From Voacanga thouarsii (taxonomy: Eukaryota; Streptophyta; Magnoliopsida; Gentianales; Apocynaceae): a DNA stretch of 64,000 nt. Both the position numbers and the translations under genes were made by a program. The DNA is taken from assembly GCA_026120185.1 (NCBI GenBank), contig JANUWF010000008.1, positions 1,178,001-1,242,000 on the forward strand, written 5' to 3'. Position 1 is the first letter of the stretch; the number at the start of each line of letters is the position of its first letter. This document shows, piece after piece, positions 1-11,386 of this stretch. The notes beneath the pieces were generated by a model that was not told the origin of the DNA, did not search any database, and saw only the letters and a program-made list of their open reading frames with translations.

Positions 1-811
1 ATTGGCCCCCATAATCAAGCAACAATAATACTTTCTCATCTTCAAAGAGGAAATAACAATCAACTTATTTTCTCAATTTTTTCAACTCACATAACTTTTT
101 CACAATCTTTCCCACAATCTGTCCTCTCAAAGATCTTTTATCTCCTCACATTCCTTATCACAACTCAAAGCTAAGCAAAGTTTAAACCTATAATATAAGA
201 GTTAGCCAACAAACGTTTCCCATATTTATCATATTTTCCATATTCAAACTAGATAAGTCAAATAATACTCAAACACCAATGCATAAACAAGATTAAACCA
301 AATTCTCAAGTCTTAAAAAATATCTTATCTAATAAACCAATTACATAAAAATTCACCAAATGAATGACAAATTATTTTATCCAAATAAGAAAAAGAATTA
401 CACCCTTGCTAATCAATAAAAACCACAACAAATTTTGATAAATTCACACAAAAATGATATGAAAAATATCTTCAATGCCTAAATTCTCCCCCCACACTTA
501 AACTGGACATTGTCCTCCATGGAAAAAAATACAACAATGAAAGCAAAACCAAGAAGACCAAAATAACTAAAGAGGAAGAACGAAGAGAATAAAATACTTT
601 CATTACACATTATGTCCAACATGTGTGAATCCACCACAAAGAGAAGCATTAGAGAAGTCACAAGGGTACCTAACTCAAAAGAAACAAAAAAAGACAAAGA
701 AAATCAAAATAAAAGAAAAGAGAACTAAAAGCTAGGAAAGGTCATTAAAATGAAAAAGAAAAAAAATAAAAGAAAAAGGATAGAAAATAAAATACAAGTG
801 CAAAAAGTAGA
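1..811 (-). other. Element B 3' non-coding region
   Basis: This AT-rich stretch lies downstream of the env-like ORF of B. It aligns in reverse complement with 41970-42818 of G and 55266-56125 of D. It holds the internal PPT-like motif (486-520) and, at the very edge (1-10), one copy of the gggggcyaat repeat described for G and D. A 72-aa frame at 479-697 simply reads through the motif and is not judged to be a gene. Confidence 0.7.
486..520 (-). promoter_or_regulatory. Internal PPT-like motif of element B
   Basis: The minus strand reads gaggacaatgtccag followed by tttaagtgtggggggag. The same motif occurs at the equivalent place in A (14333), G (42298) and D (55570). A related motif forms the real PPT next to each 3' LTR. 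The repeated purine-rich core suggests a second plus-strand priming site or a duplicated PPT, but its function is inferred. Confidence 0.6.
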
Positions 812-2020
812 TCAAGAGTCTTTAGATTCATCATCATCATCATCATCACTATCACTCGCTGCTCCACTCGTGGAGGCACCAGTGGATTGCTGGATCAAGG
901 TTGTCAACTTTTGCTCTTGGATATCCTAACAGCGATGGAGGTTAGCAATGGAGTGTCATAGCTGGAGGAGAATAGTCATTTAGCTCTCTAGTTAGGCCTT
1001 CACTCGTGCCTCAAAATTAGTATGAAAATGAAAATTAGTGGCACGGATGCGAGGTCAAGTAGGCTGCTTCTCTTCCTCCTCCTCATCAAGAGGAAGCTCC
1101 ACCATCCCTGGGTGCTAGACCTCAAAAGGCTTCTTCCATCGCCTCTCCTTCTTATCATAACGATGGCCACAATGAACCAAAGTATGCTAAGTCACTAAGT
1201 CTCGGTCAATAGTTGGCTCACTAAGCTCTCAATCTAATCTCACTCTAAAGTCTCGTAGGATGCGCACAATAACAAATGGGAAGTTAGGACATTAGTAGCT
1301 ATGCCAGAGTAAACAACCTCTCGCATGGACTGAATAATAACAGGGGCAAAGGGAATAGGCTCACTCCTCATCATCTTGTCAAGAATGTAAAGATCAAGGA
1401 CCCTAGACTCATTGAAACCACTAGCCTTAGGGTAAATAATGAAAGCAAAAATATAGAGTATGGTACGCAATTGAGTTTAAAGGTCATTATTGGAGTAATA
1501 ATGGTTTTGACCTATTTTCCCCTTTCTCCACATATTCAACCTTGTCCTCACAGCACTCACATCCCAGGTAGGCTTAGAAATAATATTTTGATTATTATAG
1601 TCCACAGCTATCCATAGCCCCTCATTAACTACTCCCAAAATCCTGGCTAATCTAACCCTCTCAAACTCAATGGGTACCCCTTTGACCATAGTAGAAATAA
1701 CCTGGAGGTTATTTTTCTTCTTGTCCCTCATATTGGCATAAAACTCTCTTACTCGCACCGGACAATAAGCACCTCCAAGTTGAATGATAGGCTCCCACCC
1801 CAATCCCTTAAACATAGTAGAAAGCTCCAAGGAATTATCTAAGGAGGGCATATACTTCTACTATAATTTTATTGTGTTGGTGATTTTGATACCAGATTTG
1901 GCAAGTAAGGTCATAGAATTGGGTAGGTTAGGTAGGTAAAGGCTCAAATGTAGATATAGATGAAAATGAATCTCTAGCTCTCTTAGCCCCGAGTGCTAAC
2001 CCCCTAGGTCTCCTAGACAT
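812..2020 (-). pseudogene. Env-like ORF (putative plant transposon protein domain) of element B, broken
   Basis: The probable start ATG is at 2020-2018 and a TGA stop at 814-812, a span of 403 codons. The best-preserved block (1477-1851) contains LGWEPIIQLGGAYCPVRVRE, FYANMRDKK and IEFERVRLARILGV. The second block (1240-1470) contains YPKASGFNESRVLDLYILDK and IIQSMREVVYSG. The C-terminus is acidic (a run of Asp near 830). The arrangement resembles the region downstream of pol in Athila/Calypso elements that is called env-like, and the domain known as putative plant transposon protein (PF20167 from memory). It is broken by stops near 1930 and at about 1476 and by a shift near 1240. No signal peptide or membrane span is visible in the domain itself, so an envelope role is only a family label. 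Confidence 0.65.
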
Positions 2021-2228
2021 GATACAGATGTGATGATGAACAAAGATAGGATAAAGAAAATAGGACACCCTTAAAATCACTCTTTACACCACAAGCAAAC
2101 ACAAGCCTCAGCTGTCTTACTATTACAACACCATTCAAAACAACCACCACCTCAACATAAAATGCCACAAGATAATCAACAAAACACAACACAACCTCCT
2201 CTAACAAACCTGCAAGAAATATAGCCAT
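2013..2228 (-). CDS. Small hydrophobic ORF overlapping the env-like start codon, doubtful
   Basis: This frame has 71 codons and a strongly hydrophobic N-terminal half (FVDYLVAFYVEVVVVLNGVV). Its stop overlaps the ATG of the env-like ORF (bases catgtctag). A 75-codon relative exists in G (40544-40771). The divergent copy D does not keep it, and B and G are too alike for their similarity to prove selection. It could be a leader peptide, a translational-coupling device or chance. I recognise no family. Confidence 0.25.
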   Translation of the reverse strand: MAIFLAGLLEEVVLCFVDYLVAFYVEVVVVLNGVVIVRQLRLVFACGVKSDFKGVLFSLSYLCSSSHLYHV

Positions 2229-2316
2229 TGTCCAATGCCAAACACAATATCAATATTTATGATCAAATCATAATGCTCAATAGCTACCAATTAACAATGT
2301 AAAACTTATTAACACA

Positions 2317-2321
2317 ATGTT
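2317..2321. repeat. TSD ATGTT, left copy, of the solo LTR
   Basis: Direct repeat of the five bases at 6652-6656; together they define the insertion site in element B. Confidence 0.85.
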
Positions 2322-4622
2322 TGTAACACCCCGAAGCCTAGGCCCACCAGGGCTGGGGATGTCGCCCCGTCCAAAGGACAAGGGGTCTTTATAACTAGGT
2401 CACACAAACAAATTGCGGAATAAAAATAATATTTAACTTAAAATTTTATTACAACCCAAAATACTCCAAGAGTAAATCCATGAAATTCCAAAACAAAAAT
2501 CATAAATAAAAAAAAATTATCCACTCTCGTCTCCCCAAAGCAATACATAAAATCAAATACACATTCTCTTCAAAAGCAGATATTACTAGCCACTCAACTC
2601 CACAGCAGGATCATCCTGAAATCATGATAAAAAGGTGATGAGATAGAAATCTCAGTAAGTCCGTGTGTGCTTTGGGTGTTTAGTGAAATCAGTTCATGGA
2701 TGCAAAGTGTGAAACTTTAATATGAGAAACATTGGCAAGCAATAAACTTTAGTTAAAAGCAAGAGTGGCGTTTTGGCTTATCTAGCCGTACATAAGTAAT
2801 AAAATCAACCACTCGAAAGAAAGGGATATGGGTTACCACACGTTGGGCCCCATAACCGGTCAGAATGCCGACACTTTGTGCAGACTGACAAAAGTAGGTG
2901 ATTGGCCTACTGGGCAAGATATTCCTCATTCTCTATACCCCAATAACAACCGGGTGTCCATTCTGGCAAACACAGTCACTTGACTGAAAACAAATTGCTA
3001 GCTCGGACCGGCACGACTCACAGGACTGACATCTCATCCGGGAAGGACTCACCCCTCAGAGGTGGCCACCTGCTGAGAGACTTATCCTAACCCTTCAAAG
3101 ACTAGTCCTAGCAGTCCACCCTTATTGAGTACTCAATGATGTTTCCTACTTGGGATAAAATGAACAAAGCATTGCTCTTCATGGAAATAGCAATCTGTGG
3201 GTTTCCAAAGTTTTGAGAGAAATCAGTTTTAGAATAAGTTTTAAGTTTGGAAAACCTGCTCAGTAACTTTCAACTAATTTAAGTGTTGGAAATAAGAACA
3301 AATTCAACCCTCATTTGCCTTCAAATAAACGAGTGTCCATGCACTCCATATTTAGCTTGCCATAAGGAAAACATTTCACATTGATAGGTTTTATGCAGGA
3401 GCTTACCTGATTCTTGCTCACAACAACAAGGTCTCGAGCAGCTGACCTAACCCCACATGGGTAAATACAAATCTTAATCAGATTCAAGCTACAATCCACT
3501 TCCTCAATTTTAAATCAACTTAATTCACTACTATCATGATCCTAGTGTCTCAAGCTTTAAGGCAAAATAATAAATAAGTAGGTTTATAAGCTAAGTTTAA
3601 TTTGTTATTTAAAATAATTAATGGTTTGGGAAATAAATTCTAATAAGTTGCAAGTTTACATCTTGTTAAGAAAAATCTAGAGTTTATTTGATCAAGAGTC
3701 ATAGGAGGTACTAGGTAAAATAATGATTTAATGATAGTCTAGTTGTTAGAAAATAATTGATAGCTAGAACTGGTGAAGATTAAATTTAATGAGTCTTGTT
3801 AGGAAAATAATAAGTAAATCCTTAAGGGGTTTTGATTTAATAATCATTTTACTAATTATAATTATTTCCATGAAAGGCTTTAATAATATTTATTCATTTT
3901 ATTTTCTAGCAAAATTATTATTTATTTGACTAAAATATCATTTATATATATAATAATTTCAAATCTACCCTTCCTAGGGTTTTTCGAAATTTACTAGCAA
4001 AAATTATTATTGAATATTTTATTCATGAACTAAAATTAGCTTAGGGACAACTAGATCATGATCAAGATTCTATGGCCAACCACAATCAATAACATACACA
4101 ATCCTTCGATTCATCAAATCATCCAAATCTTGCATCTAGGCATAGATCCAAATTTATTAAGATATGATTTAACCTTTACTAGCATAAACATGATCATGGC
4201 TTCAATAATCTAATCATGCATATAACTCCTATTCACCAAAAGTGACATAATCTCTAGCATGCTTCATCACAAATACCACCTATGACATGCATCAACCTCA
4301 AATCATCATATAATCATCCAAGATAATCCATCCATGCATAAATCTCTTCTCCTTCATATTCATACATACATTCATGCTTCAATCTCAACAATATATATAT
4401 ATACTTAAATCCTACCACCATCCACCTACTAACAACATCATCCTAGAGACATGATTCTAGAGTTTAAAAAAGAAGATTGAAGGTACTTACTTGATTGATG
4501 AATGTCTTGAAGGAGTTTGGAATAGATCTCAACTCCTAGATAGCTAACCTTGTCCAAGAGAGATGGCGAGAGCAAGATTATAGAAGGAGAAGTCATCCGG
4601 CCAAAGGTGAGAGATTTCGGCC

Positions 4623-4626
<4 letters not shown>

Positions 4627-4669
<43 letters not shown>

Positions 4670-4711
4670 AGAAGAAGAAGAAGAAGAAGAAGAAGAAGAA
4701 GAAGAAGAAGA
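4627..4711. repeat. Compound microsatellite (GA)n then (GAA)n
   Basis: About 40 bp of GA dinucleotides run directly into about 45 bp of GAA/AGA triplets inside the C1 solo LTR. The equivalent place in the other C-family LTRs also carries GA/TC tracts (about 23432, 33080 and 59938), so it is an ancestral, length-variable purine tract. Confidence 0.9.
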
Positions 4712-6341
4712 GATCATTAGTATGCTTATTCATATAGGTTTTCATTAGAGATCAAGTTTGAAGAAGATGAAGTTGTTAGAATAAGTTTACCTTGAAGATG
4801 TTCTTGACCTTCACAAAAATATCTGGTTTTGATCCAAAGTAGTAAGATGATTTGTGGAGTTTGATGTTAATAATGGTGTTGATGGATTCACAGCAAAGTA
4901 CAGATCAAACCTGGAGATTTTCGTGAGGGTTTGAAGTGGTTTGAAGGTTTATTAGGTGAAAGAAGGTAGTAGGTGTTCTTGGTGTAGTGTGTGTGTTCTT
5001 GATGGTTGAAGAAAATCGAGAGAGAGAGAAGAGGAGGCTACCAAATTTCTGTGAGGGATAGGGCTGGCCGATTTTCAGTAGGGTTTGGGAAGTTGTTTCT
5101 CTGATTTGGAAGGGAAAAGGAAAGGTTAGTTGTTACAATCCTTAAAAAATATTTTTATGAAGAGAATTTGGAAACTAGATATTCTAAGAATATCTTGATT
5201 TTTCTGGACAGCTTTGAAGTCTCCTATGGCCGACTGCTGGAGTGATTTTTCTGAGGGATTAAAGCTGGTTCAAGGTGGCTTATGGTGGCCGAAATTAAGG
5301 TGCACAATGATGGAGAAGAAGTCTGGTCAATTGAGCAAGATATCATGGAAGGTTGCTAAATAAGATGGCTGGAATTTTGGAAAGTAATCAAGCTAATTTG
5401 CAGGGATTTGTTGGAGAGATTTTCGGACAGCCATTGCTGCCTTTCGTCTAGAAGTTTGAAGGAAAGAATGGAGCTCTGTTAACGGTGGTTTAAGGAAGGT
5501 TTTGACAGAAGTAGGTTGGCATTTTCGGCTGGAGGAGAAATGGAAAGCAAGCTGGAAAATTCCTGCACAACAATTTTCGCTGCACAGGAAATTTTCTGGC
5601 AGAATTTCGTCCTCCTCTTCCAGCTGAGATGCAGCGAGTTTGAAGGGGGTTTTCAGGGGTATTCAAGGCTGGTTTCCATCCTTCTTCATGGAGGAAAAAC
5701 ATAGCTAAGGTGCTGCACAAAATCTGGAAGAAAACAGCTTGGTTTTAAGCCTCCAAGGTAACGATTTGCCCAGAATTTTTCACTGGTTTGTACAGCTCTT
5801 GAGCAGTCTGAAAATGGTAGAAATAATTCATGTTTCAAGCTGATCTTAAGGCCATTTTTCTGGGAGAATTTGGAAGGAAATTTCAGCTAAGAAGTTCGAC
5901 ATTTTGAAGGTACACAAGCTGGAAAATTTCAGCTCATTCCAAGAAGGAAGGTGAACTAGCTATAGAGTGAAATTTCAGCAAGCTTTCTAGAGGGATTTTT
6001 CCTCTTGGAATTTCCCACAATTCATCCACATTTTCCAGACCATGAGAAGCCTTTTACTAGGACATTTTGATCCTAAAAGACCTCAGCCCTCTACCGAATT
6101 TTCTGGAAAGGAAAAGGGTAGAACACTTTGATCAAACTATGGAGTTGAAAATTAAGAAAAACTAAAGATCAAGGGAACAAGAATTCCCTTTGGGAATTTC
6201 GAGTAGGCAAAGGAGTGGAATGAGAATACTCCTAACATATCTCTCCTAGGACATCATCACCACATTGATCTAGGCCCTTAAGGCCGAAACCAGCTCCCCC
6301 CAAGCAAAAATAAAATTTAATCTAGCTAAAGATTCTATGAT

Positions 6342-6396
6342 GGAATTTGAACTCTAGACTTCAATAATTAATTCTAAGGCTCTAACCACTACACCA
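6342..6396 (-). other. tRNA-like A-box/B-box unit in the C1 LTR
   Basis: On the minus strand an A-box-like word (tggtgtagtggttagagc, 6396-6379) is followed after about 25 bases by a B-box-like word (gagttcaaattcc, 6354-6342). The spacing and words resemble a tRNA or tRNA-derived SINE head. It lies about 255 bp inside the sense 5' end of the LTR. The equivalent unit is present in all four C-family LTRs here. It is not a functional tRNA gene, as no full cloverleaf is apparent. Confidence 0.6.
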
Positions 6397-6651
6397 CAAC
6401 AACTCTTGTTGCTATTCCCACTAGAAAAATTATTTTCTATTCAATCCACAATCTATCTCCCTATTTTCACCTCGGGCAAAAATTACCATTTTGCCCCTCT
6501 CACACAATACTCACCAACAAGACTTCAAAACAATAAAACTCAAATCCAAAGCACATAGAACTCATATGAAAATGTATTTAATTCGTGGAGTAAAGCATGA
6601 TATGCATCCCAACCCTCTTACTCTAAGGTCGGTTTTGACTGGGGTTTCACA

Positions 6652-7559
6652 ATGTTCAATTAACCATGCCATCCATATCATCATGTAAAGCTCATAATCA
6701 CCATGCTAAGTTAAACATGAACAATTATCATATATCTTGGTAAGCTCAAAATTACTCACAAGGGAGGCATGCTCAATAACTTCCAAAAACATTAATTGTA
6801 TTAATCAAATATCATTGTCAATTATATTCCTATGCTAACTAAGTCTCAAAGAATGTAAGATTTGCATTCAATTCCATCTAACAAAAAATACACAAGAATT
6901 TTCAGAAAAAAATTCATAGAAAAATACCCAATAATTAATATGAAAAATTGAACCATAGAAAGTGCTGAAAAATTATACCAAACTGATCTCCAATGTATGG
7001 GCAATGCTCCTATGCAAAAAAGTTTGAAGAAATTGTGTACCAAATAGAAGGATTGAAAAATGGGTCTTGGAAGAAAAGATTGGATTTTTCCTAGTTTTAA
7101 TAAAAAATTTCAACAACAAAGTGAGGATTTTGTGTTAGGAAGGTGTTTTGGAGGTTTAAAAAGTGACTCGACGGTGTTTTGGAGTTGGATAAGGCAATGG
7201 GTTGAGAGAAAAAAAATGAGAGAGATGACAGTTGTTTGAAAAAAATGGCCAAGAATGGCCGTTACATGGTTGTTAGCCGATCGGGCCTGATGTCGAGTCC
7301 ATGGACTGGGCCTAGCACTGGGCCCATTATGCCTTTAGTGTAATTTTTGGGTTATGCTGGCCCGGCGCCCGGGCCAAAGTTCGGGCTTAGCGCTAGGTCA
7401 GCACTAGGCGACCAAAAAGTATTTTTTAAATTAATTAATAAAATCAAAAAATAATTAAAACAAGAAATCATGAAAAGAATTCATTTAAAATTAAAAAGAC
7501 AGAAAAATGAATAAAAACATACAAAAATTAAAGAGATGTCCCAAAAAACCAAAGTAATC
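6652..7559 (-). other. Element B spacer between gag and env-like ORF
   Basis: This is where pol would lie in an autonomous Athila element, and no pol motif is visible in either strand. It aligns with the spacer of D (about 51400-52480) and its left end with the start of G (40406). Bases 7260-7400 are unusually GC-rich with several GGCGCC/AGCGCT-like words that also occur in the B LTR. Confidence 0.7.
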
Positions 7560-8223
7560 AATATCATCGCTTTCCACGATTTTGGTCATGTGGATTAGTC
7601 TCAGTATTTCATAGAAAGGATCCCGTTTGATGATCTCCAAGGAGTTTGGCTAGTTGTCCAATTTGATTCTCAAAGTTGCACATGGACTCCTCCAAATTTC
7701 TCGTGGTTGCATCTATTCCTTGAAATCGTGTCTCCATACCACTTACCAATTAGTTAACTAACTCCTCCAGTGATGGCTTAGCCGGGGGGACATTGTAAAG
7801 AAAGGGAGGTTGAGTCTTTTGATTCCCAGAATTAGAAAAAGCCTGCCTAGGTTGGTTTTGGTTATTCCACGCAAAGTTAAGATGATTCATCCAATCAGGG
7901 TTGTAGGTGGTGCTATAGGGATTATTACTTTGTCATCCATTACCTATAAATGCAGCTTGTTCTAATGACTCTTGTGATAACCCTATGTTTTAGCACTCAT
8001 GATTTGGATGCCCTTTCCCACAAAAGTTACAACATACAGCCATTACCTATCCTTGGGAAGGAGACATCACCATTTGCTCCATATGTTGTGTTAGTGACTC
8101 CACTTTGGCCTCCAAAGCTACCATTGCATCCATCTTGTGTACACCATGAACATAAGCTCTTAACCTTGAATTACCCCAAGCACAATTGTTTGTCGCAAGA
8201 TTTTCAATCAAATCAAATACCTC
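7560..8223 (-). pseudogene. gag: Element B gag, C-terminal half
   Basis: Minus-strand translation shows a CCHC zinc knuckle (CNFCGKGHPNHEC, 8031-7993) with the C-x2-C-x3-H-x4-C spacing usual in Athila gag. A region rich in Asn and Gln follows, then ETRFQGIDATTRNLEESMCN and NQIGQLAKLL, typical of the gag C-terminus. Gag packages the RNA and forms the virus-like particle. The frame has stops, for example just after the knuckle. Its upstream half resumes at 17515 on the far side of element A, and the peptide text runs on across the insertion. Confidence 0.85.
8219..8223. repeat. Near-TSD of element A (ACCTC)
   Basis: ACCTC precedes the A 5' LTR and ATCTC follows its 3' LTR (17515-17519). The four-in-five match is a decayed TSD inside the gag of B. 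Confidence 0.75.
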
Positions 8224-9705
8224 TGATAGGGGCTAATTTGGTTATATTTTGTGTAGTTATTTGAGGTTCTTTTGTAATACATTTTGTGCAATAACTAGTC
8301 ATATTCTTTCATATTTGAGATTTTAACATTGGAAATGTATTTTGGTCATTATTTCAGATTTTTGGGTAAAACGAAGCAAAACCGTCGGGAAACAGAGCAG
8401 AGGCGGTACCGGCTGGAAGCCTGGAACCGGCGCCGGCTGTACACTGGATGCACGGACTTCAAAGTGATGGAAAAATTGGAGAAGCAGAGTAGAACAGAGC
8501 CTAATCGGCGCCAGCTGTAAGGCTGGAGGCGGCGCCGACTGCATTCTGGAACGTATGCGCAAAATTCGGAGAAAAATTGACAAACGAGTGGAGAAACAGA
8601 ACACAGATGGCGCCAGCTCTGAAGGACCAAGGTGGTGCCGGCTGTGGTCTGTTCCTGAGGCGGTGCTGCGATCTTTTGACGCGTTTTTAGAAATCTGGGG
8701 AGTTTTAGCATCTTCCAACTTCTACTAGGCCAAGAACTTTGTACCTACGAGTTTAGGCACTTCTTAAGCCTATAAATAGATAAAAAACACAAGAAAAAAT
8801 GGGAGAATTCATTGATCATCATAGAAAATCACTCAGTCTAAGGAGGAATTATTCAAGTTCAAGGAGGGTTGTACAAGAAGGTTTTCAAAGGAAGAAGAAG
8901 GAGGCTTGTCTATGAGTTCTTTCTTTTACTTTGTTTTCTTTTTCTTGACAATGATGTTTTAATTGTTCTATTGTAATTTGACATTGTTTTAGATAATCAT
9001 GATTCTTGGAGTCATTTGATCTTTTGATTAATTGACTGTTCTTCTTGGTATTTAATTACTTGGGCATATTTCGAGATTAGTTGGTTGTTTCTATTGTTAA
9101 CTTGCTAGACGAAAGAGGTTAATTGCTGAGGATTGAGTAATTAAAGGATAATTGATGTTTGCCAGACCAAGGATTTATTGATTAATTTCATGTTTTAAAT
9201 TTGCCATACCACGGAAATTTAATTAAGGATTGTGTTTAATGCATCTTTTGGATGAATTAGTTGAGACAAACCAAGTGATGCTAATTTATCTAGAAGGTAG
9301 CAATTAGTTGAGACAGACTAAGTGATGCTAATTTACCTTGATCCTTCATGGTGCCGAGAGAATGATTGATTATGATAATGGTTAAGTTCTTGAAGATCAT
9401 GGTTGTCTAATCAATAGTTTGAGTTGCATACTTCTCTATCTTTGACATGTAGATATTTTTATTTTATTTTCTTTTTAGTTTTCCTTTTTATTTGATTTTC
9501 ACTTTGTTGAATCGGTTAAACAATGAAAGAGGGGTATTTAATGTTTACTTGTTCTTTGAGGATCGACACTCGTTTGAACCCTATGCTCAGTAATGATAAG
9601 TACGCTTGCTCATATGTGTGATTTGGGTCCAACGTTTTAATTTAAACTCGATTGGGAATGTACTTATTTTTTATATGATTTTTATACCCAAATCCAAACG
9701 CATCA
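8224..9705 (+). repeat. Element A 5' LTR
   Basis: It begins TGATAGGGGCTAATTTGG and ends AAACGCATCA. Bases 8395-8660 are a GC-rich island with four exact GGCGCC words (8429, 8507, 8531, 8609) and related variants. A TATAAATAGA word at 8771-8780 is a plausible TATA box, which would put the RNA start a little downstream. The second half carries repeated phrases of the type ttagttgagacagacc around 9258 and 9306. Confidence 0.9.
8771..8780 (+). promoter_or_regulatory. Candidate TATA box of element A
   Basis: TATAAATAGA lies about 550 bp into the 5' LTR. The 3' LTR has a mutated version (AAAAATAGA near 16522). Position and sequence suit a pol II promoter; no transcript evidence is available. Confidence 0.5.
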
Positions 9706-9711
9706 AGTTTT

Positions 9712-9729
9712 TGGTGCCGTTGTCAGGGA
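9712..9729 (+). promoter_or_regulatory. Element A PBS, tRNA-Asp type (degenerate)
   Basis: TGGTGCCGTTGTCAGGGA starts six bases after the LTR. It differs at three positions from the complement of the plant tRNA-Asp 3' end, which D matches exactly. The leader just downstream (caatagcatgaaagcc and following) is recognisably shared with B and D. Confidence 0.8.
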
Positions 9730-9953
9730 ACAATAGCATGAAAGCCTGGATTTTGTTGATTTAACCATGTAAATATGTCAATAGGTAAATATGTATATTT
9801 GTTCTTTTTACAAAACGGTACTATCTTTTGTATTTCGTGTATTTTTGTATAACCCTATAACCTAACTAACCTAACCAACTTGAACTATGTCTTTTAAACT
9901 AACTGCGTATTTTTGTAATTTTCCTATCTAACTCATCTCTTTATTCTGGAGAC

Positions 9954-10484
9954 ATGGCAAATTGGGATCTAAGGAGGTCCAACAAGGAGCAATACTCCCA
10001 TTATGCCTCGGAGGGAACACTTACAGCACCAGAATCAACAGAGCTTGAAACCTTAGTTGGTAAATTCGTAGGGCATGTCACGAGGCATTTCCAAGAAATC
10101 GATTCCACCTTCGAAAAATTCAAAGCAATGATCCGCAACATGGAACAACAAATCTAGTTTTTTACAGATATGGTAATAAAATCTCATGAATTCACACCAT
10201 TAGCCAGTATGGAAACAGCTGCTATCACATTGCGAAGTGGAAAAGAATTACCAGATAGTACAACAAATGAGGGTCGGTGCCGGCTGGAAGAAGAGAACCG
10301 GCGCCGGATGTCCATCAACACTGAAACCTTGCAACACAAAATGGAACTGACGCCGGCTGAAGTACTGGAATCGGCGCTGGCTATCCCCTGTCCACCTCCT
10401 GAAAAACCCACTTTTCAGCCAACATACCATACCCTACTCGTCTACACAAGGCCTGAAAAGGCGCCCAATTCAACAAAATCCTAG
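9954..10484 (+). pseudogene. gag: Element A gag remnant, core deleted
   Basis: The frame starts at the ATG at 9954 (MANWDLRRSN). Within about 40 codons it passes to text that aligns with the gag C-terminus of B and D (VTRHFQEIDSTFEKFKAM). The entire core and zinc knuckle present in B and D are missing. A TAG at 10155-10157 ends the first frame. The second piece (10170-10484) contains AITLRSGKEL, a phrase typical of the gag/pol boundary in Athila. It also contains a GC-rich insert (10270-10390) with GGCGCC-like words matching the A LTR. Particle formation from this element alone is not possible. Confidence 0.75.
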
Positions 10485-10537
10485 AGGTATTTAAACAACT
10501 GCACATAAACATCCCTCTCAGTGAAGCTTTAATCTAT

Positions 10538-11374
10538 ATGCCCAAATATGCCAAGTTTCTCAAAAGTATACTTGTCAACAAAAAGCAACTGGAAGAATTG
10601 TCTACAGTAGTCATCAACGAAGAATACTCAGCCATCTTGCAGGACAACTCAAGTTTGCCCCAAAAAGTAAAATATCCAGGGAGTTTCTCTATCCCATGTC
10701 TAATTGGCACTCTTCATGTTTGTAATGCACTAGCTGACCTAGGTGCTAGTATTACTTTACTACCATATAAAACATTTAAAAGGCTAGGCCTAGGAGAACC
10801 ACAACCCACTAGGATGAGTATTCAACTCGCGGATTGCTCTATCAAATACCCTAGGGGCATCATTGAAGATGTGTTGGTAAAAGTTGATAAATTCATATTT
10901 CTTGTGGATTTTGTTATTCTTGACATGGACGAAGATTCTAAAGTCCCCTTAATCTTAGGTAGGCCCTTCTTAGCTACAGCAAAAGCATTAATTGACGTCC
11001 ATGGAGGGAGATTAATACTAAGGGTTGGGGATGAGGAAGTCATAATTCAAATCCATAAGAGCATGCAACAACCTATGACTTTTGATGATTTGTATCTAAG
11101 AGTTGATATTCTTGACAAACCAATTTTTGAGTTGATGCAGGAATCTATTGATGAGGAATTAATGGAAACATTAATGGCATATCCGGAGGAATCTCATAAC
11201 AAGGATGGGATGCAGAATTTGGACAAAGAAAAACGTAGTTTGGGGAGAATAAAATCATCTATAGACGATCCTCCCGAAGTGGACTTAAAGGACCTACCCG
11301 AGCATTTGGAATATGTGTTATTGGCTAAGGATCGTAAGTTACCTGTTATCATTGCCAAAAATCTCAAGCCATAA
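10538..11374 (+). CDS. pol: Element A aspartic protease and linker to RT
   Basis: This is a 278-aa open frame. The protease active site is in ALADLGASITLLPYKTF (around residues 66-82), i.e. D-L-G-A in place of the usual D-S/T-G-A, normal for Athila-type elements. The flap-to-C-terminal signature VPLILGRPFLATAKALID follows at about residues 137-154. The protease would cut the Gag-Pol precursor. The linker (residues 175-278) is acidic and leads into RT. The frame is closed by a TAA at 11372-11374 that should not be there, since pol is normally one frame onwards. Confidence 0.85.
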   Translation: MPKYAKFLKSILVNKKQLEELSTVVINEEYSAILQDNSSLPQKVKYPGSFSIPCLIGTLHVCNALADLGASITLLPYKTFKRLGLGEPQPTRMSIQLADCSIKYPRGIIEDVLVKVDKFIFLVDFVILDMDEDSKVPLILGRPFLATAKALIDVHGGRLILRVGDEEVIIQIHKSMQQPMTFDDLYLRVDILDKPIFELMQESIDEELMETLMAYPEESHNKDGMQNLDKEKRSLGRIKSSIDDPPEVDLKDLPEHLEYVLLAKDRKLPVIIAKNLKP

Positions 11375-11386
11375 CAAAAGACCAAG

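Larger units (their letters stand above)
2322..6651 (-). mobile_element. Solo LTR of the C-family chromovirus (copy C1)
   Basis: On the plus strand it begins TGTAACACCCC and ends GGGGTTTCACA. In sense orientation (minus) it therefore reads TGTGAAACCCC to GGGTGTTACA. It is homologous along its length to the two LTRs of element C and to 58108-62309. A perfect 5-bp TSD (ATGTT) flanks it and no internal sequence is present, so it is a solo LTR made by LTR-LTR recombination. It is 4330 bp and more diverged than the C pair. Small open frames inside it (for example 5490-5720 and 3311-3499) are not supported as genes. Confidence 0.9.

Noticed and set aside
8323..8718. Overlapping frames of 131, 120 and 63 aa on both strands in A's LTR (also 16133-16477)
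   Set aside because: They coincide with the GC-rich island that lacks stop codons by composition; they differ between the two LTRs of A.
10184..10430. Minus-strand frames antisense to A's gag remnant
   Set aside because: Shadows of the GC-rich insert on the coding strand.
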